Shown here one piece after another: positions 1 to 7,921 of a stretch of 64,000 nt of DNA. The translations under genes were made by a program, and so were the position numbers. The notes below the pieces were generated by a model. The model was given only the letters and a program-made list of their open reading frames with translations, was not told the origin of the DNA and searched no databases. Position 1 is the first letter of the stretch, and each line of letters starts with the position of its first letter. The stretch covers positions 280,407 to 344,406 of the forward strand of contig JANQPL010000003.1 in the NCBI GenBank assembly GCA_028289425.1, read 5' to 3'. This DNA comes from Alphaproteobacteria bacterium (GTDB taxonomy: Bacteria > Pseudomonadota > Alphaproteobacteria > JANQMY01).

Positions 1-504
1 CAACACGCCACGAATGCCGACTTCCTTGGTGCCCCGCGCCACCTCGTCTTCGTGATAGTACATGTCGGTAACAAGGGTGACGCCGCCAAGCGCCAGCTCC
101 ATCGCCGCGTGGCGCGCCGCCACATAGATGAGCTCGCGGTTGAGGAGTTCTTTTTCGAGCGGGAACATCACATCGAACAGAATGTTCGCGACCGCATATT
201 CGCCCATGCCCCGAAAGGCCACCATGGGGGTGTGATTGTGCAGGCTGATCATGCCCGGCATGAGGATATTGCCACCGGCATCGATGACCTTTGGTGCGCT
301 GTATTGATCCGCCAACGCCGCCTCGCCGATGGCGGCGATTTCGGTGTCCTTCACCACCAGAACACCCTTTCGGACGATCCGGTGCTGCTGATCCATGGTG
401 ACGATATTGGCATTTTTGATGATGAGTGATGCTTCTTCGCCCGCACTGGTTGGGATGGGGCCGACCAGGAACAAAGACAACAAAACAAATAACGAAAAGC
501 GCAT
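1..504 (-). CDS. Amidohydrolase family protein, C-terminal part beyond the window
   Basis: Partial gene running off the left edge; 168 codons are visible from the ATG at 502-504, preceded by a GGAG ribosome site. The product begins with a signal-peptide-like stretch (MRFSLFVLLSLFLVG), so it is probably exported. It continues into a typical metal-dependent amidohydrolase start: 'IIKNANIVTMDQ', then 'GGNILMPGMISLHNHTPM', which carries the first metal ligands of the family (HxH-like). The closest family I recognise is the TrzN/AtzA/SAH-deaminase group, acting on cyclic or guanidino/amidino substrates. The substrate cannot be told from this part. Divergent from the SnoaL-like gene at 653. Confidence 0.8.
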   Translation of the reverse strand, partial: MRFSLFVLLSLFLVGPIPTSAGEEASLIIKNANIVTMDQQHRIVRKGVLVVKDTEIAAIGEAALADQYSAPKVIDAGGNILMPGMISLHNHTPMVAFRGMGEYAVANILFDVMFPLEKELLNRELIYVAARHAAMELALGGVTLVTDMYYHEDEVARGTKEVGIRGVL

Positions 505-652
505 GGAAGCTCCAATTGAGGCGGGATTTGCTCGAGCCTAGGCCAATTCCGCCGATTGTGGCAAATGACGCTCTGGATCAGCGCTCACCAAGGCGGTAAA
601 AGTTGCGCAACCAAATTGGGACATCTTTATCGTCACCCGGAAGGACGCGCAC

Positions 653-1057
653 ATGAATAAAGCAGTTGAAACCTGGCACTCGATATTAGAGTCGCGCGAC
701 GTCACGAGGCTGAGTGAGTTGATCGCCGACGATGCGGTGTTTCACTCACCCATCGTGCACACGCCCCAGAAGGGCAAGGACTTGGTCATACTCTATTTGA
801 CCGGTGCCTTTCACGTGTTGTCCAGCGATTCATTCCAATATGTGCGCGAGGTGGTCGCGGACAACGAAGCAGTGCTGGAGTTCGAATGTGACGTGGACGG
901 CATTCATGTCAATGGTGTCGATCTGATCCGCTCCAACGATGCGGGCCAGATTGTCGATTTCAAAGTATTGATCCGCCCTCTGAAGGCCGTCAACAAGCTC
1001 CACGAGAAAATGGGGCAGATGCTGGAAGAACTCGCACCGAACAAGGCCGCGTCTTAG
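653..1057 (+). CDS. SnoaL-like / NTF2-fold protein
   Basis: A 134-residue single-domain protein with the alternating helix-strand pattern of the SnoaL/NTF2 superfamily: 'AVETWHSILESRDVTRLSELIADDAVFHSPI' at the N-terminus, then the cone-shaped sheet strands. The ATG follows GGAAGGAC. These small cytoplasmic proteins are isomerases, hydrolases or simple binding proteins, and fold alone does not give the reaction. It lies 5 bp upstream of trhO and may be cotranscribed. Two other small alpha-beta-cone proteins of this superfamily occur in the window (2721 and 9815). Function unknown. Confidence 0.75.
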   Translation: MNKAVETWHSILESRDVTRLSELIADDAVFHSPIVHTPQKGKDLVILYLTGAFHVLSSDSFQYVREVVADNEAVLEFECDVDGIHVNGVDLIRSNDAGQIVDFKVLIRPLKAVNKLHEKMGQMLEELAPNKAAS

Positions 1058-1062
1058 TCCCC

Positions 1063-2010
1063 ATGCCGCAATTTGTTGTTTCCGCATTTTATCATTTCAC
1101 GCCGTTTCCTGATTTCGAAGCTCTTCAGGAACCGATCCAATCCATTCTTGGAGAACAAGGCGTGCTGGGCACCGTACTGCTCGCGGCTGAAGGCATTAAC
1201 GGCACGATCGCGGGATCCCGCGCCGGGATTGACAACGTCATGGACTATTTGCGGACGCTGCCGGGATGCCGCGACCTAGAGCACAAGGAATCGACTGCAT
1301 CGGAGATGCCGTTCTACCGGTTGAAGGTGCGTCTTAAGAAAGAAGTGGTGGCGATGGGGGTGCCGGAAGCCGACCCAACCAAAATGGTGGGCACCTATGT
1401 AGACCCGCAGGATTGGAACGATCTCATTTCGGAATCGGACGTGGTGGTGATCGACACGCGGAACGACTACGAGGTAAGCATCGGCGCGTTTAAGGGGGCC
1501 ACCAACCCCGAAACAAGGTCCTTCCGTGACTTCCCACAATGGTTTTACGAGAATCGAGGAGCGCTCGACGGCAAGAAAGTTGCCATGTATTGCACCGGCG
1601 GCATTCGATGCGAAAAGGCAACGTCCCTGCTGAAACTCGAAGGGATTGAGGATGTCTTCCACCTAAAGGGCGGCATTCTCAAATATCTAGAGACAGTTCC
1701 CGAAAGCGAAAGCAAGTATCACGGCGAATGCTTTGTGTTCGACCACCGCGTTTCGGTAGGACACGGATTAAAGCAAGGCACATATGACATGTGCCATGCC
1801 TGTCGCCGGCCCATCACCGAAGAGGATAAGAAATCCAAGTATTACATAGAGGGTGTTTCTTGCGATCACTGTTACGACAGAAGCAATGACGATCAAAAAG
1901 CGCGCTACGCCCAACGCCAGAGGCAAATGGAACTTGCCGAAGCCCGCGGCGAACCACATATCGGTGTGGTGCAAAAGACGAAAAAGAAAGAACCGTTCGA
2001 AGAGTTTTGA
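1063..2010 (+). CDS. trhO: tRNA uridine(34) hydroxylase TrhO (YceA, rhodanese domain)
   Basis: A 315-residue protein with the full layout of the YceA/TrhO family: N-terminal acylphosphatase-like part ('GTVLLAAEGINGTIAG'), a central rhodanese domain with the catalytic loop 'YCTGGIRCEKA' (Cys about residue 177), and a C-terminal Cys-rich part ('CHACRRPI', 'CDHCYDR') that suggests a zinc site. The family makes 5-hydroxyuridine at the wobble position of several tRNAs using oxygen, the first step to 5-methoxy- or carboxymethoxy-uridine. Length is normal. Its stop overlaps the next start by one base, so translation is probably coupled to the GST-like gene. Confidence 0.93.
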   Translation: MPQFVVSAFYHFTPFPDFEALQEPIQSILGEQGVLGTVLLAAEGINGTIAGSRAGIDNVMDYLRTLPGCRDLEHKESTASEMPFYRLKVRLKKEVVAMGVPEADPTKMVGTYVDPQDWNDLISESDVVVIDTRNDYEVSIGAFKGATNPETRSFRDFPQWFYENRGALDGKKVAMYCTGGIRCEKATSLLKLEGIEDVFHLKGGILKYLETVPESESKYHGECFVFDHRVSVGHGLKQGTYDMCHACRRPITEEDKKSKYYIEGVSCDHCYDRSNDDQKARYAQRQRQMELAEARGEPHIGVVQKTKKKEPFEEF

Positions 2011-2660
2011 TGAGCCAGCCCCTGCCCATCCTCTATTCCTTCCGCCGCTGCCCTTATGCCATGCGGGCGCGGATGGCGCTGACCGTCAGCGGCCAGACTT
2101 GCGCCTTGCGAGAGGTGGTTCTGCGCAACAAGCCGCAGGAGATGATCGACGTTTCCCCCAAAGCGACGGTGCCGGTGTTGGTGTTGCCCGATGGGGAGGT
2201 GCTGGATGAAAGCTACGCCATCATGGCGTGGGCACTTGCAAGGAGCGACCCCGACCGTTGGCTCGAGCCCGAAGGAGGAAGTCGTGCGGACATGGACGCC
2301 CTGGTCGCGGAAAATGACGGACCCTTCAAGACCCATTTGGACCGCTACAAATACCCCAACCGCTATGAAGGGGCGGACCCGCTGCACCACCGTAGCGAAG
2401 GCCTCTCGTTCCTGGGAACGCTGGACACTCGGCTGAGCGAGCACCGCTACTTTTTCGGCGAACGCATATCATTGGCCGACATAGCCATCCTCCCCTTCGT
2501 TCGCCAATTTGCCAACACAGACCGTCAATGGTTCGACACTGTAGATTTCAAATTCTTGCACAACTGGCTCGGCACATTATTGGAATCGGACTTATTCACC
2601 AGCATCATGAAGAAATATCCAGCCTGGGCAACCGGAGACGATGAACCCCTCTTCCCGTAG
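2010..2660 (+). CDS. Glutathione S-transferase family protein
   Basis: A 216-residue two-domain GST-like protein. The N-terminal thioredoxin fold has 'SFRRCPYAMRARMAL', with CPYA in the position of the catalytic Cys of omega/beta-type GSTs, and a cis-Pro loop 'KATVPVLVLPDGEVLDES'. The C-terminal all-helical domain follows ('ISLADIAILPFVRQF'). The ATG at 2010 overlaps the TGA of trhO, so I prefer it to the TTG three bases upstream. A Cys-type active site suggests thiol transfer or reductive deglutathionylation rather than classical conjugation; this is inference. Confidence 0.87.
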   Translation: MSQPLPILYSFRRCPYAMRARMALTVSGQTCALREVVLRNKPQEMIDVSPKATVPVLVLPDGEVLDESYAIMAWALARSDPDRWLEPEGGSRADMDALVAENDGPFKTHLDRYKYPNRYEGADPLHHRSEGLSFLGTLDTRLSEHRYFFGERISLADIAILPFVRQFANTDRQWFDTVDFKFLHNWLGTLLESDLFTSIMKKYPAWATGDDEPLFP

Positions 2661-2720
2661 CCCAACGCCAAGTGATACATCTGGCAAGTCAAACTGACCG
2701 ATCAGGGAGAGGAAGGCGTC

Positions 2721-3092
2721 ATGTCGAACACCGATATCGTTTTGTCATTCATCAAGGCTTGGGAGAACCGGGATACCCAAACCATCTTGGACACGCTCAC
2801 ACCCGATGCCTTCTATCACAACATCCCCATGGATCCGCTGGTCGGCACCGAGGCCATCAAGCAGTTCGTCGCGCCCTTCTTAGAGACGGCGGAGAAAGTG
2901 GTGTGGGAAGTCCATCACATTGCTGAGAATGATCAGGGTACGGTCTTGACGGAACGCACGGACAACTTTCATCTGGCCGGCGGCAAGAAACTCTCTGTAC
3001 GCGTCATGGGCACTTTCGAGCTCAAAGGCGGCAAGATCACCCATTGGCGGGACTATTTTGATCTAGCGGAATTCCAAAGCCAAATGGCCTAA
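2721..3092 (+). CDS. Limonene-1,2-epoxide hydrolase family protein
   Basis: A 123-residue protein of the alpha-beta-cone type. It keeps the active-site set of limonene-1,2-epoxide hydrolases in order: Tyr32 and Asn34 ('FYHNIP'), Arg79 and Asp81 ('TERTDNF'), and Asp111 ('HWRDYFD'). In the family the Asp-Arg-Asp triad activates water for one-step epoxide opening. This makes an epoxide hydrolase role much more likely than the generic SnoaL label. The substrate is unknown. Its stop overlaps the stop of the convergent HupE/UreJ gene by four bases. The ATG is preceded by AGGAAGG. Confidence 0.82.
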   Translation: MSNTDIVLSFIKAWENRDTQTILDTLTPDAFYHNIPMDPLVGTEAIKQFVAPFLETAEKVVWEVHHIAENDQGTVLTERTDNFHLAGGKKLSVRVMGTFELKGGKITHWRDYFDLAEFQSQMA

Positions 3093-4093
3093 ACGCTGAC
3101 GACGCCAAAAAGCGACGCACTTCTTTCGACGGTCCAAAAAGCGCCGGCAATGCCCGCCGCGTAAAGCGCAGCCTGCCTGGTGACGACATGATAGCGCGTG
3201 CCCATAAGCCGGACGAGAAACAAAACTGAAAGCAGCACGCCCACAAAAGCGATCTGCCCCATTTCCACACCAATATTGAAAAACAGAAGGGCGGGCACGA
3301 TGGCGTCTTGAGGCAGCCCAGCACTGGTCAGCGCCCCAGCAAATCCCAGCCCGTGTAGTAGGCCGAATGCAAACGCGATGGCCCAGGGCTGTCGGCGTGC
3401 CAGCGTCGGGCGCACGGCTTGATTCTTGAGGGCTTCGGCCGCTACGAAAACGATACTCAGTGCAATGAGCGCTTCCACCAAACCGCTGGGCACTGAAACG
3501 ACACCTAACACCGCCAAGCCCAGCGTGATACTGTGCGCCACCGTAAAGCTCGTCACCGCAAGAATCATCTGGCGGACCGAGTCGATGAGCAGCAAGAGCG
3601 CGACCAAGAACAACAGATGATCGATCCCCAGCCAAATATGGGTCACCCCAAATGGCACATAGCTGCGCGCCACATCTGCAACGGTGGTTTGAGCCGCGAC
3701 GACAAACGCGTTTTCGCCGCCGGTCAGACGGACGTTCTGTGGCGGTCGATCAAGCCAATCGATCCGCGCGATGGTTTCGACAGCCATGGTTTCGAGGCCC
3801 GAAACGACGATGGTTTCACCCGCGAGGTCGCTGTCGCAGCGCACCCGCCACTGTTTCACCACCGCCGCCGCGCTGCGCACGTGTGTGTGGGGCGAAAGGG
3901 CGGCGCATACGGAAGGCAACTGAGCGTCCAACTTCAAGACTGCCGCACCGCGGGCCGGCACTTTCCACAAGACGGAAAACTCATATTCTGCTTCTTGGGA
4001 AAGGTGCAGGAATGCGGGCCGTACTTCATGCGCCTCAGCAACCGCACCGCAGAGGAAAATGGCGAGCGTTGCGGTGATCAGCCAGCGAAACAT
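3089..4093 (-). CDS. HupE/UreJ family membrane protein
   Basis: 334 residues. The ATG at 4091-4093 has GGAG eight bases upstream and gives a clean signal peptide (MFRWLITATLAIFLCGAVAEA); longer readings would run through the upstream gene. After an extracytoplasmic beta-rich part of about 150 residues come six or so hydrophobic segments carrying the family motifs 'GVTHIWLGIDHLLF' and 'GLLHGLGFAGAL', with His and Asp residues suited to metal binding. The family is linked to nickel or cobalt entry in other contexts. Here no hydrogenase or urease gene is nearby. It begins four bases after the parvulin-like gene and forms an operon with it and probably the DUF3604 gene. Confidence 0.85.
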   Translation of the reverse strand: MFRWLITATLAIFLCGAVAEAHEVRPAFLHLSQEAEYEFSVLWKVPARGAAVLKLDAQLPSVCAALSPHTHVRSAAAVVKQWRVRCDSDLAGETIVVSGLETMAVETIARIDWLDRPPQNVRLTGGENAFVVAAQTTVADVARSYVPFGVTHIWLGIDHLLFLVALLLLIDSVRQMILAVTSFTVAHSITLGLAVLGVVSVPSGLVEALIALSIVFVAAEALKNQAVRPTLARRQPWAIAFAFGLLHGLGFAGALTSAGLPQDAIVPALLFFNIGVEMGQIAFVGVLLSVLFLVRLMGTRYHVVTRQAALYAAGIAGAFWTVERSASLFGVVSV

Positions 4094-4097
4094 CTTG

Positions 4098-4937
4098 TCA
4101 ATCTCCATCCGCAGCGATGGGATCGATGTCGATGCGATAGCGGCCCCGTACATCATCGTAATAGGCCTGCCGCAGCTTGAGCCGTTCCGCATCACGCCAG
4201 TCCCGCTCCAGTGCTTCCCGAATTTCCGATAGCGGTGGCACGCGTGCATCGACGCGCTTGCTCACCAAGACAAAATGATCGCCGAACGAAGAACGGATAG
4301 GGCCGTGCCATTCGTCTAGCGTGGCTTTGGCGACCAATTCCGCAAATCCCTCGCCGAAAGTTGCTGTGATCTGTTGGTTGGTCGCATCATCAAGTTGGAC
4401 GGGCAAAAGCGTTCGGTCCCCTATCTCGTCCGGATCTGCCGTCGAGGTCAGTGCACGCCGAATTTCGGCAACGCGTTGGTCGTGGTCGGTGCCGTCGGAT
4501 GCTGGGTGAATGAACACGTGGCGAAAGGTCGTGCGAGTGCCTAACCGATAGCGGTCGGGTTTCTCTTTCAGAAAGCTTTCCAGATCTTCCGTATCGGGCG
4601 TAAGGCGCGCGGCCAGATCGTCCGACAGAAACTCCAGCTTTTGCGCAAGCCGTTTTCGGACGACAGCGTCGCCATCGCTCAACCCCAAAGCAATCGCCTC
4701 TCGGGAAAGGACTTCTTCCCGAATGCGCGCCGCAATCAGACCCTTCTGTTCTTCTGGTGTGGGCGGGCGCCCCCAAGTGCGTTCGAACAGGGCCGCAATG
4801 TTGCGCTGCTGCGCCGCCGTTATGTGAATGCGGTTCGGCTCGCTCTGTTCCTCCGGCCCGATCGCCAGGTACAGCAAGAACAGAACCAATCCGGCACCCA
4901 AAAACTGAAAGAGGGGTTCGCGGCGTACCCAGGCCAC
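4098..4937 (-). CDS. Peptidylprolyl isomerase-like (parvulin/SurA-type) membrane-anchored protein
   Basis: 279 residues starting at a GTG (4935-4937) with AAAGGA three bases upstream. One N-terminal membrane helix ('FLGAGLVLFLLYLAIG') anchors it to the inner membrane. The rest is periplasmic: a SurA-like helical part ('GLIAARIREEVLSREAIALGL') and a C-terminal parvulin-like stretch ('EWHGPIRSSFGDHFVLVSKR'). The order DUF3604, PPIC-like, HupE/UreJ is one I recall from other marine bacteria. It may fold or handle the exported DUF3604 partner; this is inference. The isomerase core is divergent, so activity is not assured. Confidence 0.78.
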   Translation of the reverse strand: MAWVRREPLFQFLGAGLVLFLLYLAIGPEEQSEPNRIHITAAQQRNIAALFERTWGRPPTPEEQKGLIAARIREEVLSREAIALGLSDGDAVVRKRLAQKLEFLSDDLAARLTPDTEDLESFLKEKPDRYRLGTRTTFRHVFIHPASDGTDHDQRVAEIRRALTSTADPDEIGDRTLLPVQLDDATNQQITATFGEGFAELVAKATLDEWHGPIRSSFGDHFVLVSKRVDARVPPLSEIREALERDWRDAERLKLRQAYYDDVRGRYRIDIDPIAADGD

Positions 4938-4980
4938 AGTTCCTTTACCCCCCTACACTCGTTGAGATTGCCTAAAACCG

Positions 4981-6900
4981 TCAGCCCTTCGGCGTGTACC
5001 AAATCGGCGACGTATACGCCCGGTCCTGCACGGCAACCGGGGCCCCTTCAGGAATGGGGACACCAAAATGTTTCGCATCATAAGTAGACCAACGCGGCGT
5101 CGGGATTTCGATCACGCGGGCATAATAAAACGCACGCTGGCTGACGTCGAACTCAGGATCGTTCCACACAGCCCCAAGTTCCGCTGCACCGATCGTATTT
5201 GTCCACGTGGCATTTACCACATCCACCGTCGACCCCACCGGCGGCAACACCCCGTCTGTACCTTGTTGACGGCCGTCTGACCAAACCACATCGAAGACTT
5301 TCTCTTGCGGGTTCCCATCCACATCGAGCCACCCTTTGACGATCTGTATACGGTCGAGATTGGCGCCCATGGCATCCCGGATGGCGTAAATCAAGAAGGA
5401 TGGGGCGGCGATGTCCGCTGGCTTGTCGGCGAGGTCACCTCCCATAGGGACGCCCTTGTCATACCCGACACGCGCAAGGTAGCGGCTGTTGAGGTCCGCG
5501 GGATCGAAAGACCACCCCCCAAAGAAGCGAACCCGCAGGCGGCTGCCGGTGGTGGCATAAACTTCCTTACGGGCCATAGCATCGAACAAGCCTTCGCGGG
5601 TGTTTTCTTTTGCCCAGACCGCCGCCAATCCCGAGGCAACATAATTCCATTTGTACAACGAGCGAGCGGCCCCCAGGCTTAACGGTCCCACCATGCGTTT
5701 GGGCGACGGCTCCACACCCGTATGTTTGCCCCAGAAATTGTCTTCCTGAGGCGTTGCCAGCGATGTGTGGCTGTCGGTGGAACCAATCATGCCGAACTTG
5801 TAGGGGTTGGTGCCCAGTTTGGCTTCCAAGGCGAGTCCTTGTTTCAATGCTTCGCGAGCATATTCAAAACGCAGCATTTCCTGCGTTTTGGGTTGAGATT
5901 GATCGAGATTAGCCACATCCCAGTTCTCGAAATCCGCAAAGGAGTCATCCGGCGACAAGAAGGGGTGTGCTTCGCCGTCCCCCTTGATTTGGGTCACCTC
6001 GTAAACCGGCTCCCACTCGGCGCGCTGGTCCACATAGGCTTTGTCGATGGCCACGCCGTCATACTGTTTGTCGATCGGAAACATAATACCGTTGGACAGA
6101 TTGCCATTATGCGCAAATGCCATGACCTGTCCGCCCAGCGTGGCTTCATAGTTTGCAAGCCATTTCCAAAGGTCGCGTGGATTGGGGCTGCCATGAGGCG
6201 GCGTCGCGGTAAAAGGCACCATTTGACCCGCCACATCCGCACCGTCGCGGTAGATTACGACCCGGTGCAGATTGTTGCCGAGAATGAGCGACGTCCATTC
6301 ATAGCCGATGAAAGCGCTGAACTTGCCAGGATCGTTGTATTCGTCAGCCAACCGCACGGTTGTTGCCCACGCGGCTTGGTATGCCGGCGAGTCCGGCGAA
6401 TAGGTCAATCCTTCCGGCATCTTGCCCTGGGAGAAAAGCCCGATAATTTCGCGGGCAACGCCCACAGCGCTTTGACCACCCTGGTTGATGCGCTCGTGCC
6501 AATCCTTGCCTTCGGGAACCGCAAGAATGTTCGGCGTGCCCGCGATGAGGTCGGGAATGAATCCCATACCGTCGGAATGATCCGCCACCACAAGAAAATC
6601 GAGCGGCCTGGATAACTGCACCTGCTGGCCGGTGGTGGCCGTTACTTGTTCGCCGCGGGCAAACTTGTACGCTTCCGCAATATCGAGCCGGTTGCCGAAG
6701 GCCCCCGCATCCCCAGAGAATGACGTGTGCAGGTGGGTGTCGCCGAAGAAAACCTGGGTCGGATATTCCCGATCCGCATACGGAGAATATGCCGTCGTCT
6801 CCTCTTCTGCCGCTGCGGGTACCAGCGCTAAACCGACCGCAATGACAACGGCCGCCAGTTGAGAGCCTTTAAACGGTTGCGTCGACGTCGCTCGAAACAT
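4981..6900 (-). CDS. DUF3604 family exported protein
   Basis: 639 residues with a signal peptide (cleavage near 'VPAAAEEET'). The N-terminal motif 'FGDTHLHTSFSGDAG' resembles the metal-binding HxH start of PHP-type hydrolases. Further His/Asp motifs follow: 'VADHSDGMG', 'AHNGNLSNG' and 'GSTDSHTSL'. The family is uncharacterised but looks like a secreted or periplasmic metallohydrolase with a PHP/amidohydrolase-like core. Length is normal for DUF3604. It is followed after 43 bases by the PPIC-like gene. Its own ribosome site AGGGAGAGG lies partly inside a strong hairpin (see 6910-6940). Confidence 0.85.
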   Translation of the reverse strand: MFRATSTQPFKGSQLAAVVIAVGLALVPAAAEEETTAYSPYADREYPTQVFFGDTHLHTSFSGDAGAFGNRLDIAEAYKFARGEQVTATTGQQVQLSRPLDFLVVADHSDGMGFIPDLIAGTPNILAVPEGKDWHERINQGGQSAVGVAREIIGLFSQGKMPEGLTYSPDSPAYQAAWATTVRLADEYNDPGKFSAFIGYEWTSLILGNNLHRVVIYRDGADVAGQMVPFTATPPHGSPNPRDLWKWLANYEATLGGQVMAFAHNGNLSNGIMFPIDKQYDGVAIDKAYVDQRAEWEPVYEVTQIKGDGEAHPFLSPDDSFADFENWDVANLDQSQPKTQEMLRFEYAREALKQGLALEAKLGTNPYKFGMIGSTDSHTSLATPQEDNFWGKHTGVEPSPKRMVGPLSLGAARSLYKWNYVASGLAAVWAKENTREGLFDAMARKEVYATTGSRLRVRFFGGWSFDPADLNSRYLARVGYDKGVPMGGDLADKPADIAAPSFLIYAIRDAMGANLDRIQIVKGWLDVDGNPQEKVFDVVWSDGRQQGTDGVLPPVGSTVDVVNATWTNTIGAAELGAVWNDPEFDVSQRAFYYARVIEIPTPRWSTYDAKHFGVPIPEGAPVAVQDRAYTSPIWYTPKG

Positions 6901-6909
6901 GGCGCACCT

Positions 6910-6940
6910 CTCCCTGTCTTATTTTTGTTATAACAGGGAG
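6910..6940 (-). promoter_or_regulatory. Hairpin overlapping the Shine-Dalgarno of the DUF3604 gene
   Basis: On the minus strand CTCCCTGT pairs perfectly with ACAGGGAG across a 15-base A/T-rich spacer. The right arm is part of the ribosome site AGGGAGAGG, about nine bases before the ATG. A second possible pairing (TTAT with ATAA) extends the stem. It could hide the ribosome site in the mRNA or act as a dyad operator in DNA. The sequence does not decide between these. Confidence 0.5.
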
Positions 6941-7006
6941 ACTACACCATGCGGCTAGGCGCGCACAATGCGCCTAATTGGCATCATGCCGATGTGGCGC
7001 GAACGT

Positions 7007-7747
7007 CTATTGCTCCGCTTGGGGCATATTCCCCTGCATGATACTGCCCAGATCCGGCACTTCGGTGAAGGTAATGTTTTCGGGCACCACATAGTCTGCA
7101 TCGGCGCCGCCATTGCTGCGGTCAATCTTTGTTGCTTTCTTGACCATCCCGGCAATGTCCGTTTCCAACGTAAGGCCGTCTTCAGTCATGCACATGGTGC
7201 CCATGCCGCTTGCGAGGACATTGCATGTTTCGCCCGCGATCTCTTTCGTCTCACCGTTGGGCGAGAAGCCCATGGCGGCGATCATTTGATCGGCGAATTG
7301 CTTCGGGTCGGACTCGGCCGCCTGAGCGAAGGAATCATAATATGGATTGTCCATCTTTGTGCCCTGATTGGTTTGAGCATCAAAGGTGACAATGGTCTTA
7401 CCTTGCGTAATGGAACGTTGATTTTGCGTTTGGCTAAACGCGCCCATACTGATCGTGGTGTTTTCCCAGCGCGTTTGTTCCATGCCCCATTCCCGGATGC
7501 ATTCCTTCGACGTGCCCGACTGCATGGCACCGGAGTGCTCGTATTCGATGCAGTATTCTTCGACAACATGGAGTCTCGCCGGCTTGGCGCCGCCACCATC
7601 GTCGTTGGTCGTGTCGTTCGCTTCTCCGGTAAGCACCGCGACATCCGAATTTTGCGGCGCGTCCCCTGAACTGTCGGCGGCATCATCCGAGCACGCGGTC
7701 AACAATGCGATTGCGGCAACCCCTGCCAAAACCTTTCCATAAGTCAT
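7007..7747 (-). CDS. Lipoprotein of unknown function
   Basis: 246 residues with a lipoprotein signal: 'VLAGVAAIALLTACSDD', Cys in the lipobox LTAC. Asp follows at +3 rather than +2 after the Cys, so outer-membrane sorting is likely but not certain. The mature part is soluble and acidic, with four further Cys residues ('EYCIEYEH', 'KECIREW', 'GETCNVL', 'GTMCMTEDG') that could form two disulfides. GGGAGAG precedes the ATG. I do not recognise the family; the pattern resembles periplasmic DUF4412-like beta proteins but I cannot confirm this. It lies upstream of, and in the same direction as, the DUF3604 set. Confidence 0.75.
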   Translation of the reverse strand: MTYGKVLAGVAAIALLTACSDDAADSSGDAPQNSDVAVLTGEANDTTNDDGGGAKPARLHVVEEYCIEYEHSGAMQSGTSKECIREWGMEQTRWENTTISMGAFSQTQNQRSITQGKTIVTFDAQTNQGTKMDNPYYDSFAQAAESDPKQFADQMIAAMGFSPNGETKEIAGETCNVLASGMGTMCMTEDGLTLETDIAGMVKKATKIDRSNGGADADYVVPENITFTEVPDLGSIMQGNMPQAEQ

Positions 7748-7806
7748 TTGACTCTCCCCTCATGCGACTTGGTCGCGGAGACCCTGGCCCAAAGTGGCAG
7801 CTCACG

Positions 7807-7828
7807 CAAGTTTTAGCGGGCTAACTTG
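7807..7828. promoter_or_regulatory. Imperfect dyad between lipoprotein and VWA genes
   Basis: CAAGTT-TT-AGC-GG-GCT-AACTTG: nine paired bases with a two-base bulge, in the middle of the 174-bp divergent intergenic region. Placement fits an operator for one or both genes. No partner regulator is identifiable. Confidence 0.3.
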
Positions 7829-7921
7829 TGCGATCCGTCACGATTTGCCTTAAATGGTGCCGATAACACGGTCGACTGCTGTTATGTTAGGCGCCACGAA
7901 TCATAAGGGGGGAGTCGGCTT

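Noticed and set aside
3533..4180. Plus-strand reading frame opposite the HupE/UreJ gene
   Set aside because: Shadow of a real membrane protein with signal peptide and coupled ribosome site.
5722..6615. Long plus-strand reading frame inside the DUF3604 gene
   Set aside because: The minus-strand product has clear family motifs and a signal peptide; the plus frame has no recognisable domain.
7807..7828. Terminator between the lipoprotein and VWA genes
   Set aside because: The genes diverge, so no terminator is needed; no T-run follows the dyad.
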